Source: Mumia quercus
GTDB lineage: Bacteria; Actinomycetota; Actinomycetes; Propionibacteriales; Nocardioidaceae
Assembly (NCBI RefSeq): GCF_025506335.1
Contig: NZ_JANZYO010000003.1
Coordinates: 310,001 to 374,000 of the forward strand
Direction: 5' to 3'
Length of the DNA stretch: 64,000 bases
The notes beneath the pieces were generated by a model, which saw only the letters and a program-made list of their open reading frames with translations, did not search any database and was not told the origin of the DNA. Below are positions 35,394-44,853 of this stretch, one piece after another. The position numbers and the translations under genes were made by a program. How positions within the stretch are numbered: the stretch's first letter is position 1; each line of letters starts with the position of its first letter.

Positions 35394-35897
35394 TCAGGCG
35401 ACGACGTCCCACACCGGGGCGACCGTGACCGCCGTCGGGGAGAGGACCTCGGTGACGTGCACCTCCTCGCCTGCGGCGAGGGGCTGCGCGGCACGGGCGT
35501 TGAGCTGGAGCGTGTGGCCGCCGACCGCGACACGGACGACGCCGTACCCGTCGGCAGGCACCTCGGACACGACCCGCCCGCTCCGGCCGAGGCAGTCGCT
35601 GGTCGAGGGCGTCGCGTCGCTCCCGCCTCCCCGGACGAGGCGGGTCAGCCACGCTGCGAACCACCCGACGACGCCACCGGCGACGACGGCGAGCGGCACG
35701 CTCACGAGCAGCGGGGCTCCGAGGCCGTCGGCCACGGCACCACCGAAGCCGAAGGCCGAGACGAAACCGCCGATGACCGCGCTCGAGAAGGCGTCCCCGG
35801 GGAGCCCGTCGGTGAGGCCGTCGAACAGGTCGCCGACCAGCAGCGAGACCGCGAGCAGCGCGAGGCCGAGCAGGCCGAGGATGACGTACACGGTCAA
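35394..35897 (-). CDS. NfeD-like membrane protein (flotillin partner)
   Basis: 167 residues: three hydrophobic segments (YVILGLLGLALLAVSLLVGD; FSSAVIGGFVSAFGFGGAV; LLVSVPLAVVAGGVVGWFAA) and a C-terminal beta-rich OB-like domain (CLGRSGRVVSEVPADGYGVV onwards). Short NfeD proteins of this form pair with flotillins, for example YuaF with YuaG in Bacillus. The TTG at 35897 is taken as start because AGGAG lies 7 nt ahead; a GTG two codons later is the alternative. It is the first gene of a two-gene unit with the flotillin gene and is divergent from the ABC-F gene (90 nt). Confidence 0.78.
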   Translation of the reverse strand: MTVYVILGLLGLALLAVSLLVGDLFDGLTDGLPGDAFSSAVIGGFVSAFGFGGAVADGLGAPLLVSVPLAVVAGGVVGWFAAWLTRLVRGGGSDATPSTSDCLGRSGRVVSEVPADGYGVVRVAVGGHTLQLNARAAQPLAAGEEVHVTEVLSPTAVTVAPVWDVVA

Positions 35898-35987
35898 AGG
35901 AGGGCTCCTGGGGGAAGGACTGAGCGGATCGTACTGGAGCGAGGGGGTCGTCGTTATCGAGTTGACGGGGAGCGGACACTGGGAGGC

Positions 35988-37703
35988 GTGGGACACGTCG
36001 ACCTGGCCGGAATCCGCTACGACCTCCCCGACGGGCGGGTCCTGCTGGACGACGTCTCGTTCCGGGTCGGCGACGGTGCGGTCGTCGCGCTGGTGGGCGC
36101 GAACGGCGCCGGCAAGACGACCCTGCTGCGGATCATCACGGGCGAGGTCGCGCCGCACGCCGGGGTGGTCGCGCGCAGCGGGGGAGTCGGCGTCATGCGT
36201 CAGATGGTGACGCGTCACCCCGACGGATCCCACCTGGAGACGGTGCGCGAGCTGCTGCTCTCGGTCGCGCCTCCGCGGGTCCGTCAGGCGGCCGCGCGCC
36301 TCGACGAGGTCGAGCTGGCGCTCATGGAGAGCGACGACGAGGCGACCCAGATGCGGTACGCGTCGGCGCTCGCCGAGTACGCGGACGCCGGCGGCTACGA
36401 CGTCGAGGTCACGTGGGACGCCTGCTGCACCTCGGCGCTGGGCGTCCCGTACGAGCGCGCGAAGTGGCGCGACCTCTCGACCATGTCCGGCGGCGAGCAG
36501 AAACGCCTGGTCCTCGAAGGGCTGCTGCGCGGCCCTGACGAGGTGCTCCTGCTCGACGAGCCTGACAACTACCTCGACGTGCCGGGCAAGCAGTGGCTGG
36601 AGGCACAGCTGCACGCCACGAAGAAGACCGTTCTGTACGTGAGCCACGACCGCGCCCTGCTCGCCAACACCGCGACCCGGATCGTGGCGCTCGAGCTCGG
36701 CGCCGCGGGGAGCACCGCGTGGACGCACCCCGGCGGGTTCGCGACCTTCCACGAGGCCCGTGCCGCACGTTTCGCCCGCCTGGAGGAGCAGCGCCGCCGC
36801 TGGGACGAGGAGCACCACAAGCTGCGCGAGCTGATGCTCATGTACAAGAACAAGGCTGCCTACAACTCCGACATGGCTGCGCGCTACCGGGCGGCGCAGA
36901 CGCGGCTGCGCAAGTTCGAGGAGGCGGGACCGCCCGAGGAGGTGCCGCACGACCAGAACGTCGCGATGCGCCTGACGGGCGGTCGTACGGGCAAGCGCGC
37001 GGTGGTCTGCGAGAGCCTGGAGCTGACCGGGCTCATGCGTCCGTTCGACCTCGAGGTCTGGTTCGGCGAGCGGGTCGCGGTCCTCGGGTCCAACGGCTCG
37101 GGCAAGTCGCACTTCCTCCGGCTGCTCGCCGCGGGCGGGACCCGCCCCGACGTGGAGCACGCCCCGGTCGCCGGCTCCGACGCTGCCGCGGTCGCGCTGG
37201 TCGCCCACACCGGGACGGCACGGCTCGGGGCACGCGTCCGGCCCGGGCTGTTCGTCCAGACGCACACCCACCCCGAGCTCGTCGGGCGGACGCTGCTGGA
37301 CATCCTGCACCGAGGTGAGGTCGACCCGCGCGGGCTGGGACGCCGGGGCATGGGACGCGAGGAAGCCGCGCGCAAGCTCGACCGCTACGGCCTGGCCCGT
37401 TCGTCGGAGCAGACGTTCGACTCGCTCTCGGGCGGTCAGCAGGCACGGTTCCAGATCCTCCTGCTCGAGCTCTCGGGGGCCACGCTGCTCCTCCTCGACG
37501 AGCCGACCGACAACCTCGACGTGGAGTCGGCCGAGGCGCTCGAGGAAGGGCTGGAGTCCTTCGAGGGCACCGTCCTCGCCGTCACCCACGACAGGTGGTT
37601 CGCTCGTCGGTTCGACCGGTTCCTCGTGTTCGGTGAGGACGGCACCGTCTACGAGAGCGACGAGCCGGTCTGGGACGAGGGGCGGGTCGCCCGCGAGCGC
37701 TGA
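35988..37703 (+). CDS. ABC-F family ATP-binding protein
   Basis: 571 residues with two ABC cassettes and no membrane segment, so a ribosome-acting ABC-F protein is more likely than a transporter. Cassette 1: Walker A GANGAGKTTLL (near residue 37), signature MSGGEQKRLVLEG, Walker B EVLLLDEPDNYLD. Linker about 260-310 is Arg/Glu-rich (EEQRRRWDEEHHKLRELMLM). Cassette 2: GSNGSGKSHFL, LSGGQQARFQILLLELSG, LLLLDEPTDNLD. Members act as translation factors or antibiotic-resistance proteins; no resistance subtype can be assigned by eye. GTG at 35988 is the best start, though its ribosome-binding site GGGAGG is unusually close. The stop abuts the convergent stop of the next gene. Confidence 0.85.
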   Translation: MGHVDLAGIRYDLPDGRVLLDDVSFRVGDGAVVALVGANGAGKTTLLRIITGEVAPHAGVVARSGGVGVMRQMVTRHPDGSHLETVRELLLSVAPPRVRQAAARLDEVELALMESDDEATQMRYASALAEYADAGGYDVEVTWDACCTSALGVPYERAKWRDLSTMSGGEQKRLVLEGLLRGPDEVLLLDEPDNYLDVPGKQWLEAQLHATKKTVLYVSHDRALLANTATRIVALELGAAGSTAWTHPGGFATFHEARAARFARLEEQRRRWDEEHHKLRELMLMYKNKAAYNSDMAARYRAAQTRLRKFEEAGPPEEVPHDQNVAMRLTGGRTGKRAVVCESLELTGLMRPFDLEVWFGERVAVLGSNGSGKSHFLRLLAAGGTRPDVEHAPVAGSDAAAVALVAHTGTARLGARVRPGLFVQTHTHPELVGRTLLDILHRGEVDPRGLGRRGMGREEAARKLDRYGLARSSEQTFDSLSGGQQARFQILLLELSGATLLLLDEPTDNLDVESAEALEEGLESFEGTVLAVTHDRWFARRFDRFLVFGEDGTVYESDEPVWDEGRVARER

Positions 37704-38156
37704 TCAGGCGGACCGTCGCGTCGCGGCGAGGTCGTCGGGAGCCAGCGGGACGAGGACCTCGTCGGTCGCGAGGTGCAGCGGCTCGAGCGGGACACGGGTG
37801 TAGCGCCCGGCGTCGATCAGCGCCCGTGCCCACTCGCGGTCGTCGTCGGTGATCGCACCGCGTCCCGGCCGTGACAGCAGCACGGCCAGCGACCCGTCGG
37901 GGGCCTCCTCGTCGACGAACGTGCGGGCGTGCCCGAGAAGTCGGCGCACACCGGCGGGGTCCGGAGTGACGGGACACTCGTCGATCTGGACCAGCGGAGG
38001 AACCATGCGCCGGTCGACGTCGACCCGGGCGAACCACAGGGACCGGGTCGAGAACCCCAGCGGTCCCATCAGCGCGCACCACCGCTCGTGGAGCGCGCGC
38101 TGGTCCGGCATCGGGTCGTCGGGGGAGGGGAGGCAGGGGAGGCTCTGATCGCTCAT
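37704..38156 (-). CDS. Hypothetical protein
   Basis: 150 residues, no signal peptide or membrane helix, no motif I recognise. Features: LHERWCALMGPLGFSTRSLW near the start, a Pro-rich middle (QIDECPVTPDPAGVRRLLGH) and IDAGRYTRVPLEPLHLATDE near the end. The coding frame has the same codon bias as its neighbours, which supports a real gene. A start at a second Met (residue 16) is possible. Its stop codon directly touches that of the ABC-F gene, forming the palindrome CTGATCAG. Confidence 0.6.
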   Translation of the reverse strand: MSDQSLPCLPSPDDPMPDQRALHERWCALMGPLGFSTRSLWFARVDVDRRMVPPLVQIDECPVTPDPAGVRRLLGHARTFVDEEAPDGSLAVLLSRPGRGAITDDDREWARALIDAGRYTRVPLEPLHLATDEVLVPLAPDDLAATRRSA

Positions 38157-38237
38157 GGCGCAAGCCTGCCGAGAGTCGCGTGCCTCCCGCTCCGGTCATC
38201 CACAGGTACGTCCACGCGGGGCGAGGAGGCGCGAGCA

Positions 38238-38837
38238 TCACCCGCGGCGTACGAGGAGGACGCGGAACCCCTTGGCGCTCGCGACCTTCTCCGTCGGCCA
38301 CCCCTGCTCGGTGAGCCAGCGCGCCAAGGAGTCGGCGCCGAGGTTCTTCCCTACCACCAGGCGCGCGACGCCGTCGTCGGCCAGGCGGGGGAGCCAGGTG
38401 AGGAGCAGCGCGTGGAGCGCCGCCTTGCCGATCCGGATCGGCGGGTTGGACCAGATCTCGTCGAACGTGACGTGGGCCGGCACGTCCTCGGGGAGGCTGG
38501 CGACGACGCGGTCGGCGACGCCTGCGCGCTCGGCGTTCTCGCGGGTCAGCGCGACGGCGCGGGCGTTGGTGTCCACCGCATGGACGGTGCAGGCGGGGAC
38601 CTCCGCGGCGACCGCGCACGCGATCGGGCCCCATCCGCACCCGAGGTCGAGGACCGTACGCGCGTGGTCAGGCGGCTCGAAGGTCCGGAGCAGGACGGCC
38701 GTCGCCTTGTCGAGGCCGTCGCGCGCGAACACGCCGGCGGCGGTGGTGAAGACGTAGTCGTGGTCCCAGACGCGTGCCCGGACGTCGCGTCGCTCCTCGG
38801 GCCCCGAGGGCGACGCGTCGAAGTAGTGCTCAGTCAT
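38238..38837 (-). CDS. Class I SAM methyltransferase, YbxB/RsmC-like
   Basis: 199 residues. SAM-binding motif [19 protein letters not shown] (about 63-81), acidic [11 protein letters not shown], and the target motif [11 protein letters not shown], of the N-P-P type used by RsmC-family enzymes that methylate guanine N2 in 16S rRNA. It has only one methyltransferase domain and matches the short Gram-positive form (YTTxxGVF-like start: [19 protein letters not shown]). The start overlaps the end of truA by 8 nt, so the two are co-translated RNA-modification genes. Confidence 0.82.
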   Translation of the reverse strand: MTEHYFDASPSGPEERRDVRARVWDHDYVFTTAAGVFARDGLDKATAVLLRTFEPPDHARTVLDLGCGWGPIACAVAAEVPACTVHAVDTNARAVALTRENAERAGVADRVVASLPEDVPAHVTFDEIWSNPPIRIGKAALHALLLTWLPRLADDGVARLVVGKNLGADSLARWLTEQGWPTEKVASAKGFRVLLVRRG

Positions 38838-39654
38838 CCTCGGCGCTCTCGGCCGTGCCCCGGAACTGCCGGCTCTCCCGCGCGCGCTCGGCCAGCTGGG
38901 AGTCGGCCGGGTAGACGACCTCCTCCAGCGTCAGCCCGTGCGCGGGCATGACCTTGACGCGCGAGTCGCGCACCTTCGCCTTGAGCACCCGCGTCATCCA
39001 GGAGGGCTCGTTGCGCCCCTCGCCCACGGCGGTGAGCGCGCCCATCAACGAGCGCACCATCGAGTGGCAGAAGGCGTCCGCGACGACGGTCGTCTCGACG
39101 ATGCCTGCGTCGGTACGACGGGTCGTCAGCTGGATGAGGCTGCGGACGGTGCTCGCCCCCTCCCGCCGACGGCAGAACGCGGCGAAGTCGTGCTCGCCCA
39201 GGACGCCGACGGCCGCGTCGTTCATGGCGGACACGTCGAGGGGCTTGTGGTGGTGGACGACGTGGTTGCGGTGCAGCGGGTCGGGGCCGGTCGGGCCGTC
39301 CCAGATCCGGTAGACGTAGCGGCGTCGCAGCGCCGAGAAGCGGGCGTCGAAGCCGTCTGGAGCGAGGCGGGCCGCTCGGACGACGATGTCGTCGGGGAGG
39401 ACGCGGTCGAGGCGGCGCACGAGGTGGTCGGCGTCGATGTCGACGTCGTCGGGGAGGTCGACGTGGACCACCTGTCCCCGCGCGTGGACCCCGGTGTCGG
39501 TTCGGCCGGCAACGGTCAGGCGGGCCGGCTCCTCGAGCCGCAGGACCAGCGCGAGCGCGTCCTCGATCGCCTGCTGCACCGAAGGGAGGCTTGGTTGGGT
39601 GGCCCATCCGCGGTAGGCCGCACCGTCGTAGGCGAGGTCGAGTCTCCAGCGCAC
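38830..39654 (-). CDS. truA: tRNA pseudouridine(38-40) synthase TruA
   Basis: 274 residues. The catalytic Asp is in [16 protein letters not shown] (near residue 52). [20 protein letters not shown] begins the protein and [20 protein letters not shown] belongs to the second half. It modifies the anticodon stem of many tRNAs. The C-terminus extends about 20 residues beyond the usual end and overlaps the methyltransferase gene. Confidence 0.96.
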   Translation of the reverse strand: MRWRLDLAYDGAAYRGWATQPSLPSVQQAIEDALALVLRLEEPARLTVAGRTDTGVHARGQVVHVDLPDDVDIDADHLVRRLDRVLPDDIVVRAARLAPDGFDARFSALRRRYVYRIWDGPTGPDPLHRNHVVHHHKPLDVSAMNDAAVGVLGEHDFAAFCRRREGASTVRSLIQLTTRRTDAGIVETTVVADAFCHSMVRSLMGALTAVGEGRNEPSWMTRVLKAKVRDSRVKVMPAHGLTLEEVVYPADSQLAERARESRQFRGTAESAEDD

Positions 39655-39675
39655 CTGATCAACCTATCGAGCGAG

Positions 39676-40713
39676 TCAACCCGGAAGGCCCGGGGTGGGG
39701 GCGTCGACCTCGAGCACGAGCTTGCCGGTGTTCACCCCGGCGTAGAGGCCGAGCAGGGCGTCGGGGAACGCCTCGACGCCGCCGGGGAGGACGGTCTCGC
39801 GCGCGACGACGGTGCCGTCGGCGATCCAGCCGGCGATCTGCTCGCGGGCCTCGGGATAGCGGTCCTCGTAGTCGAAGACGACGAACCCCGTCATCGAGGC
39901 CCGGAAGACCAGCAGCGACATGTAGCGCCGCGGCCCTGGCGGCAGCGACGTCTCGTTGTAGCCCGAGACCGCCCCGCAGAGCACGACCCGAGCCCCTCGC
40001 CGGAGGTTGGCCAGCCCGGCGTCGAGCGTGTCGCCACCGACGTTGTCGAAGAAGACGTCGACGCCGCCGGGAGCCACCTCGCGCACCCGCTTGAGCACGT
40101 TCTCGTTCTTGTAGTCGATCGCCGCGTCGAAGCCGAGCGAGGTCAGCCAGGCACACTTCTCGGGGCCACCCGCGATGCCCACGACCGTGCAGCCGAGGGC
40201 CTTGGCGATCTGCCCCGCGACGCTGCCGACCGCCCCGGCGGCACCGGAGACCAGCACGGTGTCGCCCGCTCGGACGCGGCCGACGTCGAGCAGCCCGAAG
40301 TACGCGGTCATGCCGGGGATGCCGAGGGCACCGAGCCACGTCGGATGCCCGGCGAGGCCGAGGTCGGTCCGGGCGACTCCCGTGCCGTCCGACAGCGCGT
40401 ACTCGGTGACGCCGAAGGTGCCGGTCACGGTGTCGCCCACGGCGTACGAGGGGTGCTGCGAAGCGACGACAGTGCCCGCGGCGCCGGCGCGCATCACGTC
40501 GCCGACGGCGACCGGCGGCACGTACGAGCGCACGTCGTTGAGCCACCCGCGCATCGCCGGGTCGAGGGAGACGTGGCTGACGGCGACGACCAGCTCGCCC
40601 GGGCCGGGCTGCGGCACCTCGGCGGTGGTGACGTCCCAGGTCTGCGGGCCGGGGTAGCCCACCGGGCGTTCGCGCAGGCGGACCTGCCGGGTCATGTACG
40701 CGGCTTCGCTCAT
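39676..40713 (-). CDS. NADP-dependent MDR oxidoreductase (CurA/leukotriene B4 dehydrogenase-like)
   Basis: 345 residues, zinc-free medium-chain reductase. Rossmann motif LVSGAAGAVGSVAGQIAKAL (about 155-174), GIAGGPEKCAWLTSLGFDAA, VDVFFDNVGGDTLDAGL, and GVNTGKLVLEV near the end. The N-terminal RQVRLRERPVGYPGPQTWDV and MRGWLNDVRSYVPP are typical of the alkenal/curcumin reductases, which reduce activated double bonds. GAGGAGGAG sits ahead of the ATG. Substrate not determinable. Confidence 0.85.
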   Translation of the reverse strand: MSEAAYMTRQVRLRERPVGYPGPQTWDVTTAEVPQPGPGELVVAVSHVSLDPAMRGWLNDVRSYVPPVAVGDVMRAGAAGTVVASQHPSYAVGDTVTGTFGVTEYALSDGTGVARTDLGLAGHPTWLGALGIPGMTAYFGLLDVGRVRAGDTVLVSGAAGAVGSVAGQIAKALGCTVVGIAGGPEKCAWLTSLGFDAAIDYKNENVLKRVREVAPGGVDVFFDNVGGDTLDAGLANLRRGARVVLCGAVSGYNETSLPPGPRRYMSLLVFRASMTGFVVFDYEDRYPEAREQIAGWIADGTVVARETVLPGGVEAFPDALLGLYAGVNTGKLVLEVDAPTPGLPG

Positions 40714-40757
40714 GGACTCCTCCTCGTCACCGGGACCAGGCCACTGTAGAGGGAAGG

Positions 40758-40809
40758 GTTCGCGGGTCCGCGAACGCCGAAGGGCGCCCCCGCCGTGCGG
40801 GGACGCCCT
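40758..40809 (-). terminator. Tandem stem-loops after gltA
   Basis: Reading leftward from gltA: AGGGCG-C-CCCCG (from 40781) pairs with CGGGG-A-CGCCCT (to 40809), one mismatch; then GTTCGCG/CGCGAAC (40758-40775) with loop GGTC. Placed 15 nt beyond the gltA stop. Confidence 0.7.
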
Positions 40810-40824
40810 CCGTGAGGCTGTGGC

Positions 40825-42138
40825 TCAGGCCCAGCGCTCGCTGCTCGCGGGGAAGACCAGACCGCGCTCGCCGGTGTAGATCTGCTTGGGACGGGCGATC
40901 TTCTGCTCCGGGTCGTTCACCAGCTCAAGCCACTGCGCCAGCCAGCCGGCCGTACGCGGGATCGCGAACAGCACGGTGAACATCTCCGGCGGGAACTGCA
41001 GCGCCTCGTAGATGAGGCCGGAGTAGAAGTCGACGTTCGGGTAGAGCTTGCGCTTGACGAAGTACTCGTCCTCGAGCGCGATCTTCTCCAGCTCGACGGC
41101 GATCTTGAGCAGCGGGTTGACCCCGGTGACCTCGAAGACGTCGTCGGTGGCCTTCTTGATGATCGTGGCGCGCGGGTCGTAGTTCTTGTAGACCCGGTGG
41201 CCGAAGCCCATCAGGCGCTCGTTGCCGGCCTTGACTCCCTCGATGAACGCCGGGACGTTGCTCACGTCACCGATGCGGCGCAGCATCTTGAGGACCGCCT
41301 CGTTGGCGCCGCCGTGCAGCGGGCCGTACAGCGCCGCGATGCCGGCCGAGACCGCCGAGTACGGGTCGACCTGGCTCGAGCCGACCGAGCGCACCGCGTT
41401 GGTGGAGCAGTTCTGCTCGTGGTCGGCGTGGAGGATGAAGAGCACCTCGAGGGCCTTGACCAGACGCGGGTCGGCCTCGTACTTCGTCTCGCTCATCTTG
41501 AAGAGCATCGCGAGGAAGTTCTCGGCGTACGAGAGGTCGTTGTCCGGGTAGACGTAGGGCTTGCCCTGCGCGTGGCGGAACGACCAGGCGCCCAGCGTCG
41601 GCATCTTGGCGATCATGCGGACGATCTGGAGGTGACGCGTGTCGGCGTCGTGGATGTTGCGGGCCTCGGGGTAGAACGTCGAGAGCCCACCGACCGCCGA
41701 GAGCAGCATGCCCATCGGGTGCGCGTCGTAGCGGAAGCCCTGCATCAGGGACTTGATGTTCTCGTGCACGAACGTGTGGAAGGTGATGTCGTGCACCCAG
41801 GAGTCGTACTGCTCCTTGGACGGCAGGTCGCCGTTGATGAGCAGGTAGGCGACCTCCAGGAAGGAGGACTTCTCCGCCAGCTGCTCGATGGGGTAGCCCC
41901 GGTACTCCAGGATGCCCTTCTCGCCGTCGATGTAGGTGACGGCCGAGCGGGTGGAGGCGGTGTTGGTGAAGCCGGGGTCGTACGAGGCGATCCCGGGCTC
42001 GTCGTCGCTGACCCGGATCTTGCCGAGGTCGCTCGCCCGGATCGTCCCGTCGACGATCGGGAGCACGTACTCCTTGCCAGTCCGGTCGTCCCGGACGGTC
42101 AGGGTCTGGCCATCGGCCGAGGGCGTGGCGTCTGTCAC
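40825..42138 (-). CDS. gltA: Citrate synthase
   Basis: 437 residues; condenses oxaloacetate and acetyl-CoA in the TCA cycle. Motifs: LEYRGYPIEQLAEKSSFLEV, catalytic-His region GPLHGGANEAVLKM and MGFGHRVYKNYDPRA, catalytic-Asp region NVDFYSGLIYEALQF and AIPRTAGWLAQWLE. Length and sequence fit the type II-like hexameric bacterial enzyme. The GTG at 42138 is preceded by GGAGACCTCCTC; the ten extra codons upstream contain no better site. It is divergent from rplM across 329 nt. Confidence 0.97.
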   Translation of the reverse strand: MTDATPSADGQTLTVRDDRTGKEYVLPIVDGTIRASDLGKIRVSDDEPGIASYDPGFTNTASTRSAVTYIDGEKGILEYRGYPIEQLAEKSSFLEVAYLLINGDLPSKEQYDSWVHDITFHTFVHENIKSLMQGFRYDAHPMGMLLSAVGGLSTFYPEARNIHDADTRHLQIVRMIAKMPTLGAWSFRHAQGKPYVYPDNDLSYAENFLAMLFKMSETKYEADPRLVKALEVLFILHADHEQNCSTNAVRSVGSSQVDPYSAVSAGIAALYGPLHGGANEAVLKMLRRIGDVSNVPAFIEGVKAGNERLMGFGHRVYKNYDPRATIIKKATDDVFEVTGVNPLLKIAVELEKIALEDEYFVKRKLYPNVDFYSGLIYEALQFPPEMFTVLFAIPRTAGWLAQWLELVNDPEQKIARPKQIYTGERGLVFPASSERWA

Positions 42139-42272
42139 GAGGAGGTCTCCTTGCGCCGTGGTGCGCACCCTGTGCTGGTACGCAGCTCGAGTCGGGGGTC
42201 CTCAGGGGTGTTCGGACCCACTCCAACTTATTGCTTAGCGCAAGGGTGTGTGCATCCGGGGCCCTGAGCGGC

Positions 42273-42340
42273 CCCTCGGCCGTCGGCCTCTTGGGGGCCG
42301 AGGGTATCCTTGCTCTGGCACGTCAGACGTACGACGTGCC
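42273..42340 (+). other. Stem-loops in the gltA-rplM divergent region
   Basis: CCCTCGGCC (42273-42281) with GGCCGAGGG (42296-42304), then GGCACGTC (42317-42324) with GACGTGCC (42333-42340), both perfect. They lie upstream of the rplM promoter in the 329-nt region 42139-42467, which holds no gene. They may be operators or part of a longer rplM transcript; no gltA promoter could be picked with confidence. Confidence 0.4.
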
Positions 42341-42358
42341 GTCGTGACCGAGCCCGTT

Positions 42359-42388
42359 TTGACCGGGCACGTTGCGGCTGGGTATTCT
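42359..42388 (+). promoter_or_regulatory. Promoter of rplM-rpsI-glmM
   Basis: TTGACC (42359-42364), 18-nt spacer, TATTCT (42383-42388); predicted start near 42395, about 73 nt before rplM. Confidence 0.7.
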
Positions 42389-42467
42389 TGTACGTCGTTG
42401 TGCCTCGAGCGCTCTTGTCGTTCTGAGGCACTCCATCAGTCCCCATCCATACGAAGGTAGAACTAGC

Positions 42468-42911
42468 GTGCGCACGTACAGCCCGAAGCCTGGTGACGTC
42501 GACCGCAAGTGGCACGTCATCGACGCAGAAGACGTGGTGCTCGGACGACTTGCCGTCCAGACAGCGACCCTGCTTCGCGGCAAGCACAAGCCCACGTTCG
42601 CTCCGCACATCGACAACGGTGACTTCGTCATCATCGTCAACGCGGAGAAGGTCGCCCTCTCGGGCAACAAGCGCGAGGACAAGCTCGCCTTCCGCCACAG
42701 CGGCTACCCGGGTGGTCTGAAGCAGGTCGCGTACGGCGACCTGCTCGACAAGGACCCGCGCAAGGCGATCGAGAAGGCCGTCTGGGGCATGCTCCCCAAG
42801 AACCGCCTGGGTCGCGCGCTCATGAAGAAGCTGAAGGTCTACGCCGGCCCGGAGCACCCGCACTCCGCACAGCAGCCGCAGACCTTCGACATCAAGCAGA
42901 TCGCCCAGTAG
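42468..42911 (+). CDS. rplM: 50S ribosomal protein L13
   Basis: 147 residues. [20 protein letters not shown] begins as in other actinobacteria; [20 protein letters not shown] is the C-terminal signature. L13 is an early-assembly protein. GTG at 42468 follows CGAAGGTAG. rpsI follows after 24 nt. Confidence 0.98.
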   Translation: MRTYSPKPGDVDRKWHVIDAEDVVLGRLAVQTATLLRGKHKPTFAPHIDNGDFVIIVNAEKVALSGNKREDKLAFRHSGYPGGLKQVAYGDLLDKDPRKAIEKAVWGMLPKNRLGRALMKKLKVYAGPEHPHSAQQPQTFDIKQIAQ

Positions 42912-42935
42912 GCCCAGGAAGCAGTGAGGATCAAC

Positions 42936-43442
42936 GTGGCCGAGTCCAGCACCGAGACCGTCGAGACCGACGAGTTCGCCGCCAACGCCGAGGGCGTTGC
43001 CTACACCTCCGAGACCGCTCCGAGCGCGGAGTCGGCAGCACGTTCGTCGATCATCGCGCCCGCTGCTGCCACCGGCCGCCGCAAGGAGGCCGTCGCTCGC
43101 GTCCGCCTCGTGCCCGGCACCGGGGCGTGGACGGTCAACGGCAAGCCGCTCGAGGAGTACCTCCCCAACAAGCTGCACCAGCAGATCGCCAAGGAGGCCT
43201 TCGCGACGACCGGCCTCGGCGAGAGCTTCGACGTGATCGCTCGCGTCTCCGGTGGCGGCATGACCGGTCAGGCCGGTGCGCTGCGCCTCGGCGTGGCCCG
43301 CGCGCTGAACGCGGTCGACGAGGAGTCGAACCGCCCCACCCTCAAGAAGGCCGGGCTGCTCACGCGTGACGCCCGCGCCAAGGAGCGCAAGAAGGCCGGC
43401 CTCAAGAAGGCCCGCAAGGCGCCTCAGTACAGCAAGCGCTGA
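42936..43442 (+). CDS. rpsI: 30S ribosomal protein S9
   Basis: 168 residues. The core starts at [20 protein letters not shown] and ends with the invariant basic tail [13 protein letters not shown] whose last Arg touches P-site tRNA. About 45 residues of Glu/Ser/Thr-rich extension precede the core, as in mycobacteria. GTG 42936 with GAGGATC ahead is preferred over GTG 42924, but the choice is not certain. Confidence 0.95.
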   Translation: MAESSTETVETDEFAANAEGVAYTSETAPSAESAARSSIIAPAAATGRRKEAVARVRLVPGTGAWTVNGKPLEEYLPNKLHQQIAKEAFATTGLGESFDVIARVSGGGMTGQAGALRLGVARALNAVDEESNRPTLKKAGLLTRDARAKERKKAGLKKARKAPQYSKR

Positions 43443-43455
43443 CGGCGGCAGAGCC

Positions 43456-44802
43456 TTGGGTCGGATCTTCGGAACCGATGGTGTCCGGGGGGTCGCCAAC
43501 ACCGACCTCACCGCCGAGCTCGCTGTCGACCTCGCCGTGGCTGCAGCCCACGTGCTGGGGGAGTCGGGTGCCTTCGCCGATCAGAGGCCTACCGCAGTCG
43601 TGGCCCGCGATCCCCGCGCCTCAGGAGAGTTCCTCGAGGCCGCGGTGGTCGCGGGTCTCGCGTCTGCGGGGGTCGACGTGCACCGCCTCGGCGTGGTGCC
43701 CACACCCGGTGCCGCGTACCTGACGTCCGCGCTCGCCGCGGACATGGGCGTCATGATCTCCGCGAGCCACAACCCGATGCCGGACAACGGCATCAAGTTC
43801 TTGGCACGCGGTGGCCTCAAGCTGGACGACGCCCTCGAGGACGTGATCGAGCGGACTCTGGAGCAGCCCTGGCAGCGCCCGACCGGCGCCGGCGTCGGCC
43901 GCATCGGTGACAGCCCGACGGCGCTACGCACCTACGAGCGCCATCTCGTGGGCGCGGTCGGACAGCGTCTCGACGGCCTCCGGGTCGTCCTGGACTGTGC
44001 GAACGGCGCGGCGAGCGAGGTGGGCCCGGAGGTCTTCCGCGAGCTCGGTGCCGAGGTGGTGGCGATCCACGCCGAGCCGGACGGCCTCAACATCAACGAG
44101 GCCTGTGGGTCGACGCACCCTGAGGCGCTCCAGCAGGCCGTGATCGCCCACGGCGCCGACGCCGGCTTCGCCTTCGACGGCGACGCCGACCGCTGTCTGG
44201 CCGTCGACGGCCTCGGCGAGCTCGTCGACGGCGACCAGATCCTGGCGATCCTCGCGCTCGCGCTCAAGGAGCAGGGCCGCCTCGTCAACGACACCGTCGT
44301 GGCGACGGTCATGTCCAACCTCGGCTTCGTCCAGGCCATGAGCGCCGCGGGCGTCGCGGTGGTGCAGACGGCCGTCGGCGACCGGTACGTCCTCGAGGCG
44401 ATGCGCGCCAGCGGGTTCAACCTCGGGGGCGAGCAGTCCGGCCACGTCATCATGAGCGACCACGCCACCACCGGTGACGGCGTCCTGACGGCGCTCTCGA
44501 TCGCTGCCCGGATCGTCTCCTCCGGACGGACGCTCGCCGACCTCGCCTCCGTGATGACGCGGCTCCCGCAGGTCCTCGTGAACGTGCCCGGGGTCGACAA
44601 GTCCCGCGCGAGCACCGACGCCGACGTCGCGGCCGCGGTCGCCGAGGCGACGGCTGAGCTGGACGGCACCGGGCGGGTTCTCCTTCGCCCCTCGGGCACC
44701 GAGCCGCTGGTCCGCGTGATGGTCGAGGCCGCCACGAGCGCGCAGGCCGACGAGGTGGCCAGGCGGCTGGCTGCGGTCGTCGGCAAGGCGCTCGCACTCT
44801 GA
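43456..44802 (+). CDS. glmM: Phosphoglucosamine mutase
   Basis: 448 residues; converts glucosamine-6-phosphate to glucosamine-1-phosphate for UDP-GlcNAc. [17 protein letters not shown] at the N-terminus, phosphoserine loop [15 protein letters not shown] with catalytic Ser104, metal loop [13 protein letters not shown], and sugar loop [20 protein letters not shown]-terminal phosphate loop [16 protein letters not shown]. The TTG at 43456, 13 nt after rpsI, is required to keep the conserved start; its ribosome-binding site is weak, so translation may depend on coupling to rpsI. The product feeds the same pathway as glmS nearby. Confidence 0.96.
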   Translation: MGRIFGTDGVRGVANTDLTAELAVDLAVAAAHVLGESGAFADQRPTAVVARDPRASGEFLEAAVVAGLASAGVDVHRLGVVPTPGAAYLTSALAADMGVMISASHNPMPDNGIKFLARGGLKLDDALEDVIERTLEQPWQRPTGAGVGRIGDSPTALRTYERHLVGAVGQRLDGLRVVLDCANGAASEVGPEVFRELGAEVVAIHAEPDGLNINEACGSTHPEALQQAVIAHGADAGFAFDGDADRCLAVDGLGELVDGDQILAILALALKEQGRLVNDTVVATVMSNLGFVQAMSAAGVAVVQTAVGDRYVLEAMRASGFNLGGEQSGHVIMSDHATTGDGVLTALSIAARIVSSGRTLADLASVMTRLPQVLVNVPGVDKSRASTDADVAAAVAEATAELDGTGRVLLRPSGTEPLVRVMVEAATSAQADEVARRLAAVVGKALAL

Positions 44803-44853
44803 GCCTGCAAAACTCGCGCGCCCTCACGGCCGCCCTGCGCCTACGGTGACGGG

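Noticed and set aside
35898-37589. Long N-terminal extension of the NfeD-like frame, antisense to the ABC-F gene
   Set aside because: Overlaps a well-supported ABC-F gene and has shadow composition; AGGAG plus TTG at 35897 sets the real start.
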